Source of the DNA: Pseudomonas mohnii
GTDB taxonomy: Bacteria > Pseudomonadota > Gammaproteobacteria > Pseudomonadales > Pseudomonadaceae
Assembly: GCF_900105115.1 (NCBI RefSeq)
Contig: NZ_FNRV01000001.1
Location: 5,459,501-5,523,500, forward strand
DNA: 64,000 nucleotides
Direction: 5' to 3'
A program made the position numbers and the translations under genes. The notes under the pieces are model-generated. The model saw only the letters and a list, made by a program, of their open reading frames with translations. It had not been told where the DNA came from and did no database searches. Positions 53,296-62,463 of this stretch are shown here, piece by piece; within the stretch, counting starts at the first letter, position 1, and every line of letters begins with the position of its first letter.

Positions 53296-53856
53296 ATGCT
53301 CATCAGGTCACTGACCCTGGCTACCCTGCTGGCAGTTGCCGGTCCCTTGTTCGCCGCTGATGGCGACTCACCGCTGGACATGGACAAGGGCAGGTCCCGG
53401 CCACTGATTGTTATCGCTCCCAGTACGGTCGACCCGACGTGGGTCAGCCTGAAAAAGTCGCTGGAAGAACCGGATAACAAAAAGGGCTTCACCGAGCGAA
53501 ACCTGGTGTTGTACACGGTGCTCAACCTGATGGGCCAGCGCGATGGCAAAGACCTCGGGCCGCAGGACACGGCAGCGTTGATTCGTTCACTCAAACTGGG
53601 TGCCGGAGCCAAGACCAAGGTGATTCTGGTGGGCAAGGACGGCGAAAAGAAGCTTGAACAGTCCGGACCTGTCGAGCTGAAAGAGGTGTTCGCCGCTGTC
53701 GATCAGTTGCCGGCGGCCGAGAAGGAAACGCCAGCACCCACGGTAGCGCCGGCAGCCGAACCGGAGCCGACCGCCAAGGGCGCAAAAGGCACAAAATCCG
53801 GTAAGCCGGCCAAACCAGCCAAGCCCGCCAAACCAGCGGAAATGCCGGATGATTGA
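53296..53856 (+). CDS. Exported DUF4174-family protein with Lys/Pro/Ala tail
   Basis: A 186-residue protein with a signal peptide (MLIRSLTLATLLAVAGPLFA). The central part resembles the thioredoxin-like DUF4174 family (RPLIVIAPSTVDPTWVSLKK, AKTKVILVGKDGEKKLEQSG). A low-complexity tail of KPAKPAKPAK type ends the protein. ATG 53296 was chosen because AAGGAG directly abuts the alternative ATG 53290. Function unknown. Confidence 0.75.
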   Translation: MLIRSLTLATLLAVAGPLFAADGDSPLDMDKGRSRPLIVIAPSTVDPTWVSLKKSLEEPDNKKGFTERNLVLYTVLNLMGQRDGKDLGPQDTAALIRSLKLGAGAKTKVILVGKDGEKKLEQSGPVELKEVFAAVDQLPAAEKETPAPTVAPAAEPEPTAKGAKGTKSGKPAKPAKPAKPAEMPDD

Positions 53857-54019
53857 GGGGTTTCAGCCATAGCCCTCGTCGAGCTATGAAGCGGCGCTAC
53901 ATGTGGCATTGGCGTTATCCAGATCGACTTCATAGGCAGGTTGTGCGACTGCTGCGCAGCCGAACGGGGCGGTGCGGCGTCCCGACAAGCCCCCCCGCCA
54001 CAGAGGCACTACCCTCGGT

Positions 54020-55159
54020 TCACTGGCTCAGTGCACTCAAAATCTGGTGAGCGATCTTGACCCGTTCCGCGATCGGGTAGTTTTTGTTGGCCAGGATCAC
54101 GATGCCAATGTCTTTCGACGGCACAAACAGGGCATAGGCGCCGAAGCCCCCGGTCGACCCGGTTTTGTTCAGCAGCAGGTTTTCCGGTTGCGGTTGAGGC
54201 GGGTTGAGCCACTGGACCTTGTGCGCCTCCATGGCCATCTGCGACGAGTTGCCGGCCAGCAATCGTTCAAGGGTGACCGGGTATTGATAGAGCTCCCATC
54301 CCAGGCCCTGGGTCATCTCGCCGACGCGGTAGTAACCGGTGTGGGTGAGGGCGATTGCCTGTTGCAATGGCTTTTCCAGCGAGCTCGGTTGCAGGTTCGC
54401 TTGCACATAGCCGATCAGGTCCGAGGTGCTGGTTTTCACCCCGTAAGCTTCGGAGTCCAGCGCGCCAGGCCCCACGCGTACGGGCTTGTCGTCCTTGTTG
54501 TAGCCCTGCGCGTATAGATTCATCTGTGCCTGGCGGACGTTGAGGTAGGTGTGCTTGAGGCCGAGTTTGGGCAGCAGCGTGTTGTCCATCAGTTCATCGA
54601 ATGGCTGGCCCATGCTTTGGGCCGCGAGGTAGCCGAATAAACCGAGGCTCGGATTCGAATACAGCCGGTGGGTGCCAGCGGCGTAAGTCGGTTGCCATTG
54701 TTTGAAATAGCCGAGCATCTTGTCCGCCGAGTCGGCGGCGGTGGGGAATTGCAGCGGCAGGCCGCCCGCGGTGTAGGTGCCCAGTTGCAGCACGCTGATG
54801 TGATCGAACGCGCTGCCGCGCAATGCGGGCCACACCTGGCTGGCCTTGTCGGACAGCGACAACTTGCCGCTGGCCTGGGCGTAGGCGGCGAGGGTGGCGG
54901 TGAAGGTTTTGCTCAGGGAGCCGATTTCGAACAGGGTGTTTTCAGTGACCGGTTGCGCGCTTTCTTTCGACGCTACCCCGTAGTTGAAGTAGTGCGGCGT
55001 GCCGTTGACGGTCACCGCCACAGCCATTCCGGGAATGCCCTGGGCTTGCATGACCGGGCGCACGGCGGTATTCACCAGCGTCTCCATTTGATCCTGTGCG
55101 AGGCATTGGCCAGCCGCGAGCGCCGCCACGCAAACCGCGAAAGTTTTCAGTCTGTCCAT
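54020..55159 (-). CDS. ampC: Class C beta-lactamase (AmpC family)
   Basis: A periplasmic serine beta-lactamase of 379 residues. The signal peptide ends near residue 22 (CLAQ). Catalytic S81 and K84 (SLSK), Y167-S168-N169, and K332-T333-G334 are all intact. ATG 55159 is used; an upstream ATG at 55177 is possible. No ampR gene adjoins it, so it is probably not under classic AmpR control. It could be a chromosomal AmpC or a related penicillin-binding esterase, but the motifs fit a beta-lactamase well. Confidence 0.88.
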   Translation of the reverse strand: MDRLKTFAVCVAALAAGQCLAQDQMETLVNTAVRPVMQAQGIPGMAVAVTVNGTPHYFNYGVASKESAQPVTENTLFEIGSLSKTFTATLAAYAQASGKLSLSDKASQVWPALRGSAFDHISVLQLGTYTAGGLPLQFPTAADSADKMLGYFKQWQPTYAAGTHRLYSNPSLGLFGYLAAQSMGQPFDELMDNTLLPKLGLKHTYLNVRQAQMNLYAQGYNKDDKPVRVGPGALDSEAYGVKTSTSDLIGYVQANLQPSSLEKPLQQAIALTHTGYYRVGEMTQGLGWELYQYPVTLERLLAGNSSQMAMEAHKVQWLNPPQPQPENLLLNKTGSTGGFGAYALFVPSKDIGIVILANKNYPIAERVKIAHQILSALSQ

Positions 55160-55234
55160 GTGGGTGTCGTCCGTCATCGATTCAGTTGCGCGTCATGTTA
55201 GGGGGTTAATTGCTCCGTTCCGAATGGTTTTTGG

Positions 55235-55260
55235 GCCCTGCCGACCATAGGCGGCAGGGC
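55235..55260 (-). terminator. Hairpin after gudD
   Basis: GCCCTGCCG and CGGCAGGGC form a 9-bp stem with an 8-base loop, 30-55 bases after the gudD stop on the minus strand. The U-tract is poor. Confidence 0.5.
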
Positions 55261-55289
55261 GGGTCGTTGGAGGGCATGCATCCGCTAAA

Positions 55290-56633
55290 TCAACGCATCA
55301 GGCACGGCCGCTTGTTATCGAATGTCCACCCCGGAATCAAAAACTGCATCGCGACGCTGTCATCCCGCGCACCCAGCCCCATGCCCTTATAGAGTTCATG
55401 GGCCTTGACCACCTGATCCATATCCAGCTCGATGCCCAGCCCGGGTTTCTGCGGCACCTGCACGCAGCCCTCGACGATTTGCAGTGGGGCTTTGGTCAGG
55501 CGTTGGCCGTCCTGCCAGATCCAGTGGGTGTCGATCGCCGTGATTTCACCCGGTGCGGCCGCCGCGACATGGGTGAACATCGCCAGGGAAATATCGAAAT
55601 GGTTGTTGGAGTGCGAGCCCCAGGTCAGGCCCCATTCATGGCACATCTGGGCCACGCGCACCGAGCCCTGCAGGGTCCAGAAGTGCGGGTCCGCCAGCGG
55701 GATGTCCACCGATTGCAACTGGATCGCGTGGCCCATTTCCCGCCAGTCGGTGGCAATCATGTTGGTCGCGGTCTTCAGGCCCGTGGCGCGGCGGAACTCA
55801 GCCATGACTTCGCGTCCCGAGTAACCGTTTTCCGCGCCGCAGGGGTCTTCGGCGTAAGCCAGTACCTTGTGCTGGTCGCGGCACAAGCGAATGGCCTCTT
55901 TGAGGGACCAGGCACCATTCGGATCGAGGGTGATGCGTGCGTCAGGGAAGCGTTCGGCCAGGGCCGCCACCGCTTCGATTTCAGCATCGCCGCTGAGCAC
56001 ACCGCCCTTGAGCTTGAAATCCTTGAAGCCGTACTTCGAATGAGCGGCTTCGGCCAGGCGCACCACGGCGTCGGTGGTCATGGCTTTTTCGTGACGCACC
56101 CGGAACCAGTCATTGTCGGCATCCGGCTCGCTACGGTAGGCAAGATCGGTTTGCTGGCGGTCACCGACATAAAACAGATAGCCGAGCATTTTCACTTCAT
56201 CACGCTGCTGGCCTTCGCCGAGCAGGGCGGCGACGGGTACGTCCAGATGCTGACCGAGTAGATCGAGCAGCGCCGCCTCCAGCCCCGTGACGGCGTGGAT
56301 GGTAATGCGCAGGTCGAAGGTCTGCAGGCCACGACCGCCGGCGTCGCGGTCGGCGAAGGTCTGGCGCACTTGATTGAGAACCTTCTGGTAGGTGCCGATC
56401 GGGCTGCCGACCACCAGGCTGCGGGCGTCTTCTAGGGTCTGGCGAATGCGCTCGCCACCCGGTACTTCGCCGACGCCGGTGTGGCCGGCGTTGTCCTTGA
56501 GGATCACGATGTTGCGGGTAAAAAACGGCCCGTGGGCGCCGCTCAGGTTGAGCAGCATGCCATCGTGGCCAGCCACCGGAACAACTTGCATGCTGGTGAT
56601 GATCGGGGCTTTGGCGGTTTCTTGCAGGGTCAT
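55290..56633 (-). CDS. gudD: Glucarate dehydratase
   Basis: Dehydrates D-glucarate to 5-keto-4-deoxy-glucarate. A 447-residue enolase-superfamily enzyme. It has FKLKGG (the K-x-K general base of the mandelate racemase subgroup), metal ligands in ITLDPNGAW and AEDPCG, the NMIAT block, and the catalytic His in [12 protein letters not shown]. The start at 56633 is used. It follows gudP by 36 bases on the same strand. Confidence 0.94.
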   Translation of the reverse strand: MTLQETAKAPIITSMQVVPVAGHDGMLLNLSGAHGPFFTRNIVILKDNAGHTGVGEVPGGERIRQTLEDARSLVVGSPIGTYQKVLNQVRQTFADRDAGGRGLQTFDLRITIHAVTGLEAALLDLLGQHLDVPVAALLGEGQQRDEVKMLGYLFYVGDRQQTDLAYRSEPDADNDWFRVRHEKAMTTDAVVRLAEAAHSKYGFKDFKLKGGVLSGDAEIEAVAALAERFPDARITLDPNGAWSLKEAIRLCRDQHKVLAYAEDPCGAENGYSGREVMAEFRRATGLKTATNMIATDWREMGHAIQLQSVDIPLADPHFWTLQGSVRVAQMCHEWGLTWGSHSNNHFDISLAMFTHVAAAAPGEITAIDTHWIWQDGQRLTKAPLQIVEGCVQVPQKPGLGIELDMDQVVKAHELYKGMGLGARDDSVAMQFLIPGWTFDNKRPCLMR

Positions 56634-56669
56634 GTTCTTATCCTTTTAAGCCGTGTTCTTGAAAAGTCA

Positions 56670-58016
56670 TCAGGCGTGGTGGGGCGCCGGTTTGGCCGTT
56701 GTGGTGATGGAAGCGGCTTTGGGTGTGTTGCGTGCGGCAAAGACGATGATCGCGGCGATGATCGACGTCGCGGCCAGGCCGTACAGGCCGCCCTGAATGG
56801 AGCCGGTGCGTTCTTCCAGCAGGCCGAAGGTGGTCGGCGCAACGAACCCGCCGAGGTTGCCCACCGAGTTGATCAACGCGATGACGCCAGCGGCGATTCG
56901 GGCATCCAGATAGGCCTGGGGGATCGGCCAGAACAGCGATGACGCCGATTTGAAACCCAGTGCGGCGAAGCAGATTGCGACAAAGGCGAAGACCGGCCCG
57001 CCGGTGGTGGACATGAACATCCCGGCGGCGGCGATCAACAGAGCGGCGGCGACCCATGCTTGCTGGTGTTTCCATTTGGCCGACAGCGAGGCAAAGGCGT
57101 ACATGCCGACAATCGACAGCAGCCACGGAATCGAGTTGAACATCCCGACCTGGAAGTCGCTCAGGTCGCCCATCTTCTTGATGATGCTCGGCAGCCAGAA
57201 GGTGGCGGCGTAGATGGTCAGTTGAATGAAGAAGTAGATCAGGCAGAACAGGATGATCTGGCGATCCTTGAGCAGTTTGCCGAGGGACGGTTTGATGGGC
57301 GTCGCGGCTTCGCGGGCCAGTTGCTCATCATCGATGGCCTGGACCAGTGCGTCTTGCTCGTCCCGGGTCAGCCATTTCGCGTCGTGGGGCCTGGAGTCAA
57401 GCCAGAACCAGACAAACACGCACAGCCCGACTGAAAACATCCCTTCAATGAAGTACATCCATTGCCAGCCGTGCATTCCGAAGCCGTTGATTTGCAGGAG
57501 CAACCCGGACAGCGGGCCGGAAATCAGCGACGCAACCGCCGAGCCGCTGAGGAAAATGGCGATGGCCTTGCCGCGCTCCACACCGGGCAACCAACGAGTG
57601 AAGTAGTAGATCACGCCAGGGAAAAACCCGGCTTCGGCCACACCCAACAGAAAACGCAGGACGTAGAAGTGGGTTTCGGTCTGGATAAACGCCATGCCTG
57701 CCGCGACCAGGCCCCAGGTCAGCATGATGCGGGTCAGCCAGAGGCGAGCGCCGACTTTCTGCAGAAGGATGTTGGAGGGCACCTCGAACAGTGCGTAGCC
57801 GATGAAGAACAGACCGGCGCCCAGGCCGTAGGCGGCAGCGCCAATACCCAGGTCGTGTTCCATGTGGGCGCGGACGAAGCCGATGTTCACGCGGTCAATG
57901 TAATTGACGATGAACATGATCACGAACAGCGGCAAGACGTGACGTTTGACTTTCGAGATGGCGGACTTGAGCACCGAATCGGCGCCATCGTCCATGGCTG
58001 ATATGGATGTTTTCAC
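56670..58016 (-). CDS. gudP: Glucarate MFS transporter
   Basis: A 448-residue MFS anion/cation symporter of the GudP/ExuT type, with about 12 membrane spans. YIDRVNIGFVRAHMEHDLG is a hallmark of the family, and GYALFEVPSNILLQKVGARLW follows. GTG 58016 has GGGAGA 8 bases upstream; ATG 57995 and GTG 58031 are alternatives. It is the first gene of the gudP-gudD operon. Confidence 0.9.
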   Translation of the reverse strand: MKTSISAMDDGADSVLKSAISKVKRHVLPLFVIMFIVNYIDRVNIGFVRAHMEHDLGIGAAAYGLGAGLFFIGYALFEVPSNILLQKVGARLWLTRIMLTWGLVAAGMAFIQTETHFYVLRFLLGVAEAGFFPGVIYYFTRWLPGVERGKAIAIFLSGSAVASLISGPLSGLLLQINGFGMHGWQWMYFIEGMFSVGLCVFVWFWLDSRPHDAKWLTRDEQDALVQAIDDEQLAREAATPIKPSLGKLLKDRQIILFCLIYFFIQLTIYAATFWLPSIIKKMGDLSDFQVGMFNSIPWLLSIVGMYAFASLSAKWKHQQAWVAAALLIAAAGMFMSTTGGPVFAFVAICFAALGFKSASSLFWPIPQAYLDARIAAGVIALINSVGNLGGFVAPTTFGLLEERTGSIQGGLYGLAATSIIAAIIVFAARNTPKAASITTTAKPAPHHA

Positions 58017-58080
58017 TGCGTTTTCTCCCACTCGTTATTTTTATGCGGGGTGCGGCTGAGCGCTGCGTTGTTGATAGACA

Positions 58081-58224
58081 TCATACAACTGCATTTTTTC
58101 ATGCTGCAATAGGTTTTTCCGAATAAAACGGCGCTATAGCGCCTATTTTTATTCCTTGGTGGGTGGTTTTTGGCGGATTGATTGAAAGATTTTTCGACTT
58201 GTTGTTGACTGTTGTCATACAAGT
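58081..58224. promoter_or_regulatory. gud regulatory region with two TCATACAA boxes
   Basis: TCATACAACT (58081-58090) and TCATACAAGT (58215-58224) are near-identical and lie in the divergent gudP/regulator gap. They resemble the half-sites bound by FCD-domain GntR regulators and are likely targets of the protein encoded at 58298. Confidence 0.5.
58130..58143. repeat. 14-bp perfect palindrome GGCGCTATAGCGCC
   Basis: GGCGC-TATA-GCGCC with T-rich sequence on both strands beyond it. It could be a regulator site or a weak bidirectional terminator in the gud intergenic region. Confidence 0.5.
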
Positions 58225-58297
58225 TAGGCGGTGTTTTTTGAGTTTTAGGGTGAGGGCAGTGCTACGATTGCGCTAGTTCTGCTTTTGGATGATCGCC

Positions 58298-59014
58298 ATG
58301 CAAGAAGATCTCGATGCACCTGCCCGCAAGCGCAGCCACAACCTGGCCCATGACCTGGTGGCCAAGCTGACCCAGAGCATCCTGCTCGGGCATATGTTGC
58401 CTGGCGCAAAGCTGCCGTCGGAGAACACGATTGTTCAGGAGCACGGTGTCAGTCGTACCGTGGTGCGGGAGGCGATTTCGAAGTTGCAGGCATCCGGCCT
58501 GGTGGAGACCCGGCACGGCATCGGCACCTTTGTGCTGGAGCGTGCGCCCGAACAGGGCTTGCGACTGAATGTCGATACGGCGCTGGGGGTGCGCAGCATT
58601 CTGGAATTGCGCATGGGCCTGGAAACCCAGGCGGCCGCACTGGCCGCCATTCGCCGCAGCGATCAACAGTTGGCGCAGATGCGCGAGGCGCTCGACGACT
58701 ATCAGCGTCTGCTGGCCAACAATGACAGTTGTGTCGAAGCGGATCGGCGCTTCCATCTGCTGATCGCCGAAGCCACGGGCAATGTGTGCTTCACCGAGAT
58801 CATGCAGCATCTGGGTAGCGCCATGATTCCGCGAACCCGGGTCAACGCCGCCGAGCGCGGCGCAGTGGACCTGAGCAAACTCGGCGAACTGGCCAACCTC
58901 GAACATGAGGCAATTCTCAACGCCATCAAGCGCCAGGACCCGGACGCGGCGCGGGCAGCGATGTGGCTGCATTTGACCAACAGTCGCGACCGTTTTTCGC
59001 CTGCCGGCAGTTGA
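58298..59014 (+). CDS. FadR/FCD-type GntR regulator, probable gud regulator
   Basis: A 238-residue GntR regulator. The winged helix (about residues 10-75) includes ENTIVQEHGVSRTVVREAISKLQ, and the C-terminal FCD ligand domain (about residues 90-225) includes LELRMGLETQAA and the metal-site pattern D/H (FHLLIAEATGN, EHEAILNAI). It is divergent from gudP, so glucarate or a derivative is the likely effector. ATG 58298 is preferred to 58289. Confidence 0.88.
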   Translation: MQEDLDAPARKRSHNLAHDLVAKLTQSILLGHMLPGAKLPSENTIVQEHGVSRTVVREAISKLQASGLVETRHGIGTFVLERAPEQGLRLNVDTALGVRSILELRMGLETQAAALAAIRRSDQQLAQMREALDDYQRLLANNDSCVEADRRFHLLIAEATGNVCFTEIMQHLGSAMIPRTRVNAAERGAVDLSKLGELANLEHEAILNAIKRQDPDAARAAMWLHLTNSRDRFSPAGS

Positions 59015-59030
59015 TCGTGGTGCCGCCGCC

Positions 59031-59065
59031 CCTCTGTGGGAGCGAGCAAGCTCGTTCTCACAGGG
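59031..59065. repeat. Single REP palindrome
   Basis: CTCTGTGGGAGCGAGC and CAAGCTCGTTCTCACAGGG as one palindrome after the regulator gene. Confidence 0.65.
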
Positions 59066-59076
59066 ATCTTCAGTGT

Positions 59077-59985
59077 TCAGGCATTGGCCACTTGAACGAC
59101 CACTCGCCGCTCCAGATTCAGCGCCAACACGCTGATCAACACCACAACCGCTCCAACCCCAACCATCAGCGTCGGCCTTTCACTCAGTGCAAACGACGCA
59201 ATGGCCATCGCCGTCGGCGGCACCAGATACAGCGTCATCGTCGCCCGACTCAAATCCACGTGTGCCAATACATAGGCCCAGGCCAGATACGCCAAGGCAC
59301 TGGGGAATATCCCCAGGGCAAACACGGCCAGCTGCACGCGCAGCGGCGCCACGGCGACCTGCTCCACAAGGCCGGGCAGAAAAACCAGTAACAGTAACGT
59401 CCCGGACCAGACCGTGTAACAGACCAGGGTCAACCCGTCATAACGCCCGGTGTGATGCTTTTGCAGGGCGAAATACAGACTCCAGGACAGCGCCGCCAGC
59501 AGGATCAGCAAGCCGTGGGCGTCGATGCTGCCCAGGCCATGATCGCCCGCCACCACAATCAACACGCCGAGCAGGCCCAATAAAACGCAGCCCCAGCGCC
59601 AGAGGCTGACCCGGTCCTTGAACGCGAAGCGCGCGAGCAAGGTGCTGAACAACGGCGTGGTTTGTGCCAGCACACTGGAAGCGCCGGCGCTGACGCCTTG
59701 CTGGCCGACGTTGATCGCCACGTGATGCAGGCTGACCGCAAAGAAACCCAGCCCGAACAGCAATGGAACATCGCGCAACCCGGGCAGGCGAATGCCCCTG
59801 CACAACGCAACCACAGCCATGAACACCGATGCCAGCAGGAAACGCAAAAGCGCCAGATGCACGGGGTCGTAGGCGAGCAGGCCGATATGGATGCCGGTCG
59901 GGGAATACCCCCAGCAGGTCACGACAAACGCCATGGCCAGGATGATCTTCAAGGGTGAAACGGGGGAGTGTATGAGCGGCTTCAT
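59077..59985 (-). CDS. EamA/DMT-family transporter
   Basis: A 302-residue inner-membrane transporter with about ten hydrophobic segments forming two EamA repeats (VVTCWGYSPTGIHIGLLAYD, then LILLAALSWSLYFALQKHH). ATG 59985 (MKPLIHSP) was chosen; the frame is open to 60042. It is divergent from a LysR gene with 96 bases between them, a common regulator/exporter pair. Substrate unknown. Confidence 0.88.
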   Translation of the reverse strand: MKPLIHSPVSPLKIILAMAFVVTCWGYSPTGIHIGLLAYDPVHLALLRFLLASVFMAVVALCRGIRLPGLRDVPLLFGLGFFAVSLHHVAINVGQQGVSAGASSVLAQTTPLFSTLLARFAFKDRVSLWRWGCVLLGLLGVLIVVAGDHGLGSIDAHGLLILLAALSWSLYFALQKHHTGRYDGLTLVCYTVWSGTLLLLVFLPGLVEQVAVAPLRVQLAVFALGIFPSALAYLAWAYVLAHVDLSRATMTLYLVPPTAMAIASFALSERPTLMVGVGAVVVLISVLALNLERRVVVQVANA

Positions 59986-60081
59986 GGTCGTGCACCGGTA
60001 GGCAGGTGCTCTGAGTATCTGAACCTGAACCATTCGCCACAACTGACTTATAATGCGTTAACCGTTCACTTTGGGTGATGT

Positions 60082-60945
60082 ATGGAGCTGGCACAGATTC
60101 GCATGTTCAAGACCGTTGCCGAAATGGGCAGCATCGCCCGTGCGGCAGAAGTGCTGCATTGCGTGCCGTCGAACATCACGGCGCGGATCAAGTCGCTGGA
60201 GGCGGAGTTGGGTGTCGCGTTGTTTTTGCGCGAGGGGCGCGGGCTGCGCATCAGTCCGTCGGGTCAGACCTTTCTGGCCTACGCCTCGAAAATCCTGGCG
60301 TTGACCGCGGAGGCGAAGCGGGCGGTGGACCCCGCGGCCGAGCCCTCCGGGCCGTTGCGCATCGGCGCCATCGAGTCCTCGGCCACCGGTCGCTTGCCGC
60401 GACTGCTGGCCAAATTCCACAAGCGCTTCCCGCAAGTGGCGCTGGAACTGACCACGGGCACCTGGGGCCAGTTGCTGGATGACACGCTCAATCATCGGCT
60501 TGACGGTGCGATCGTCGCGGTGGATGTCGAGCGCTCGCACCTCAAGCGCACGCCGATGTACCGCGAAGATCTGTTGCTGATTGCCTCGACATCGCTGGGG
60601 CCAGTGCGTGACATGGCGGATCTGCATGACAAGACCGTCTTCATGTGGCCCCAGGGTTGTCCGTATCGGGCGGCGCTGGAACATTGGTTGTTGCGCCAGG
60701 GGCAGGCGTTGCCGATTGTCAGCCTGGCCAGTTACGGCGCGATTGTCGGGTGCGTCAGCGCCGGGGCCGGCGTGGCGCTGGTGCCCAAAGGCGTGTTCGA
60801 TCAATACGCCAAGGGCGCGGGGTGCGTGGGTTACGAGTTTCCCGAGCTGACGGCGATCGAGAACTTGTTCTACTGGCATGAAAACGCCGGGGTGCACCCG
60901 GCGCGAGAGGCGTTCGTGGCAATGTTGCGCGAGGAATTTGCTTAA
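60082..60945 (+). CDS. LysR-family regulator divergent from the EamA exporter
   Basis: A 287-residue LysR regulator. Winged helix at about residues 1-60: QIRMFKTVAEMGSIARAAEV, VPSNITARIKSLEAELG. Effector domain at about residues 90-287. GGGTGA precedes ATG 60082. The likely target is the exporter gene at 59077-59985. Confidence 0.9.
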   Translation: MELAQIRMFKTVAEMGSIARAAEVLHCVPSNITARIKSLEAELGVALFLREGRGLRISPSGQTFLAYASKILALTAEAKRAVDPAAEPSGPLRIGAIESSATGRLPRLLAKFHKRFPQVALELTTGTWGQLLDDTLNHRLDGAIVAVDVERSHLKRTPMYREDLLLIASTSLGPVRDMADLHDKTVFMWPQGCPYRAALEHWLLRQGQALPIVSLASYGAIVGCVSAGAGVALVPKGVFDQYAKGAGCVGYEFPELTAIENLFYWHENAGVHPAREAFVAMLREEFA

Positions 60946-60974
60946 GCGAACTGGTAGCCGTGAACGCGGATTGA

Positions 60975-62300
60975 TCAGCTCGTGCGCACATCCCGCATCA
61001 ACAACCCGAAACTCAAATCCACCGCATCCGGAATCGGCAGGTACACCGTATGCCCATCCCCCGGCGCGACCTCGATCGCTTCACCCCGGATGTTGTGCAA
61101 TTGATGCAGATCGAAGTGGAAGTTGCCCTTGGGCGTCATCAACTCCATGTGATCGCCCAGGCCAAACCGATTCTTCACCTTCACTTCCGCCAACCGCTCA
61201 CGTCGCTCGCCGGTCAGTTCACCGACGAACTGTTGCTGCTCCGACACCGAGCTGCCGTTCTGGTAGTTCTGGTACTCGTCATGCACATGCCGACGCAGAA
61301 AGCCTTCGGTGTAGCCGCGCTGAGCAAGGGATTCGAGGTCGGTCATCAGACTGCGGTCGAAATCGCGGCCGGCCACGGCATCATCGATGGCCCGTCGGTA
61401 GACCTGGGTGGTCCGCGCACAATAGAAATGCGATTTGGTCCGGCCTTCGATTTTCAGTGAGTGCACACCCATCTGCGTCAGGCGCTCGACATGCTGTACG
61501 GCGCGCAGGTCCTTGGCATTCATGATGTAAGTGCCATGCTCGTCTTCGAAGGCGGGCATCAGTTCGTCGGGGCGATTGGCCTCTTGCAGCAGGAACACTT
61601 GCTCGGTGGGTGCGCCGAGACCCAGGGTCGGTTCCGGCTGAAACTGCTGGACGATCTCGCCAAGCGTGTTTTCGGTGGCCTCCTGCGCCGAGTACTTCCA
61701 GCGGCAGGCGTTGGTGCAACTGCCTTGATTGGCGTCGCGCTTGTTCAGGTAGCCCGACAGCAGGCAGCGGCCCGAATAGGCCATGCACAGCGCACCGTGC
61801 ACGAATACCTCCAGTTCCATGGCGGGAACCTGTTGGCGGATTTCGGCGATTTCTTCCAGAGACAGTTCCCGCGAGAGGATGATCCGGCTCAAGCCCTGCT
61901 GCTGCCAGAACTCGACACTGGCCCAGTTCACCGTATTGGCTTGTACCGAGAGGTGAATCGGCATCTGCGGGAAGTGCCGGCGCACCAGCATGATCAGGCC
62001 GGGGTCGGACATGATCAACGCGTCCGGCGCCATGGCGATCACGGGTTCCAGATCCTTGAGGAACGTCTTGAGCTTGGCGTTGTGCGGCGCGATGTTCACC
62101 ACCACGTAGAAGCGCTTGCCCTGGGCCTGCGCTTCACGAATGCCGAGGGCCAGGTTGGCGTGATCGAATTCGTTATTGCGCACGCGCAAGCTGTAGCGTG
62201 GCTGGCCCGCGTACACGGCATCGGCGCCATAGGCGAAGGCATAACGCATGTTTTTCAAGGTGCCGGCGGGGGCGAGCAGTTCCGGAGCAATCTGGTTCAT
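60975..62300 (-). CDS. trhP: U32-family tRNA hydroxylation protein (YegQ/TrhP)
   Basis: A 441-residue U32-family protein, the YegQ/TrhP type that hydroxylates uridine 34 of some tRNAs with prephenate-derived chemistry. The U32 signature EVFVHGALCMAYSGRCLLSG is complete, and Cys residues C176, C183, and the later C in GSCTNACRW can bind an iron-sulfur cluster. The length is normal for YegQ rather than the short RlhA form. Placed alone between two unrelated genes. Confidence 0.9.
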   Translation of the reverse strand: MNQIAPELLAPAGTLKNMRYAFAYGADAVYAGQPRYSLRVRNNEFDHANLALGIREAQAQGKRFYVVVNIAPHNAKLKTFLKDLEPVIAMAPDALIMSDPGLIMLVRRHFPQMPIHLSVQANTVNWASVEFWQQQGLSRIILSRELSLEEIAEIRQQVPAMELEVFVHGALCMAYSGRCLLSGYLNKRDANQGSCTNACRWKYSAQEATENTLGEIVQQFQPEPTLGLGAPTEQVFLLQEANRPDELMPAFEDEHGTYIMNAKDLRAVQHVERLTQMGVHSLKIEGRTKSHFYCARTTQVYRRAIDDAVAGRDFDRSLMTDLESLAQRGYTEGFLRRHVHDEYQNYQNGSSVSEQQQFVGELTGERRERLAEVKVKNRFGLGDHMELMTPKGNFHFDLHQLHNIRGEAIEVAPGDGHTVYLPIPDAVDLSFGLLMRDVRTS

Positions 62301-62463
62301 GGTGGGATCGATCGCAAAAGCCGCCGAGCGTATACGCCTTGCTCGGAAGGTTTATTGATCTGGATCTATGCTTGATGAAAAAAACGATGGCACTCGCGCG
62401 AGCCATGGTGGCCTAAGCATCAGGGCGCAACATTGCGTTCCGGCGGACTGACATGGATCGGAC

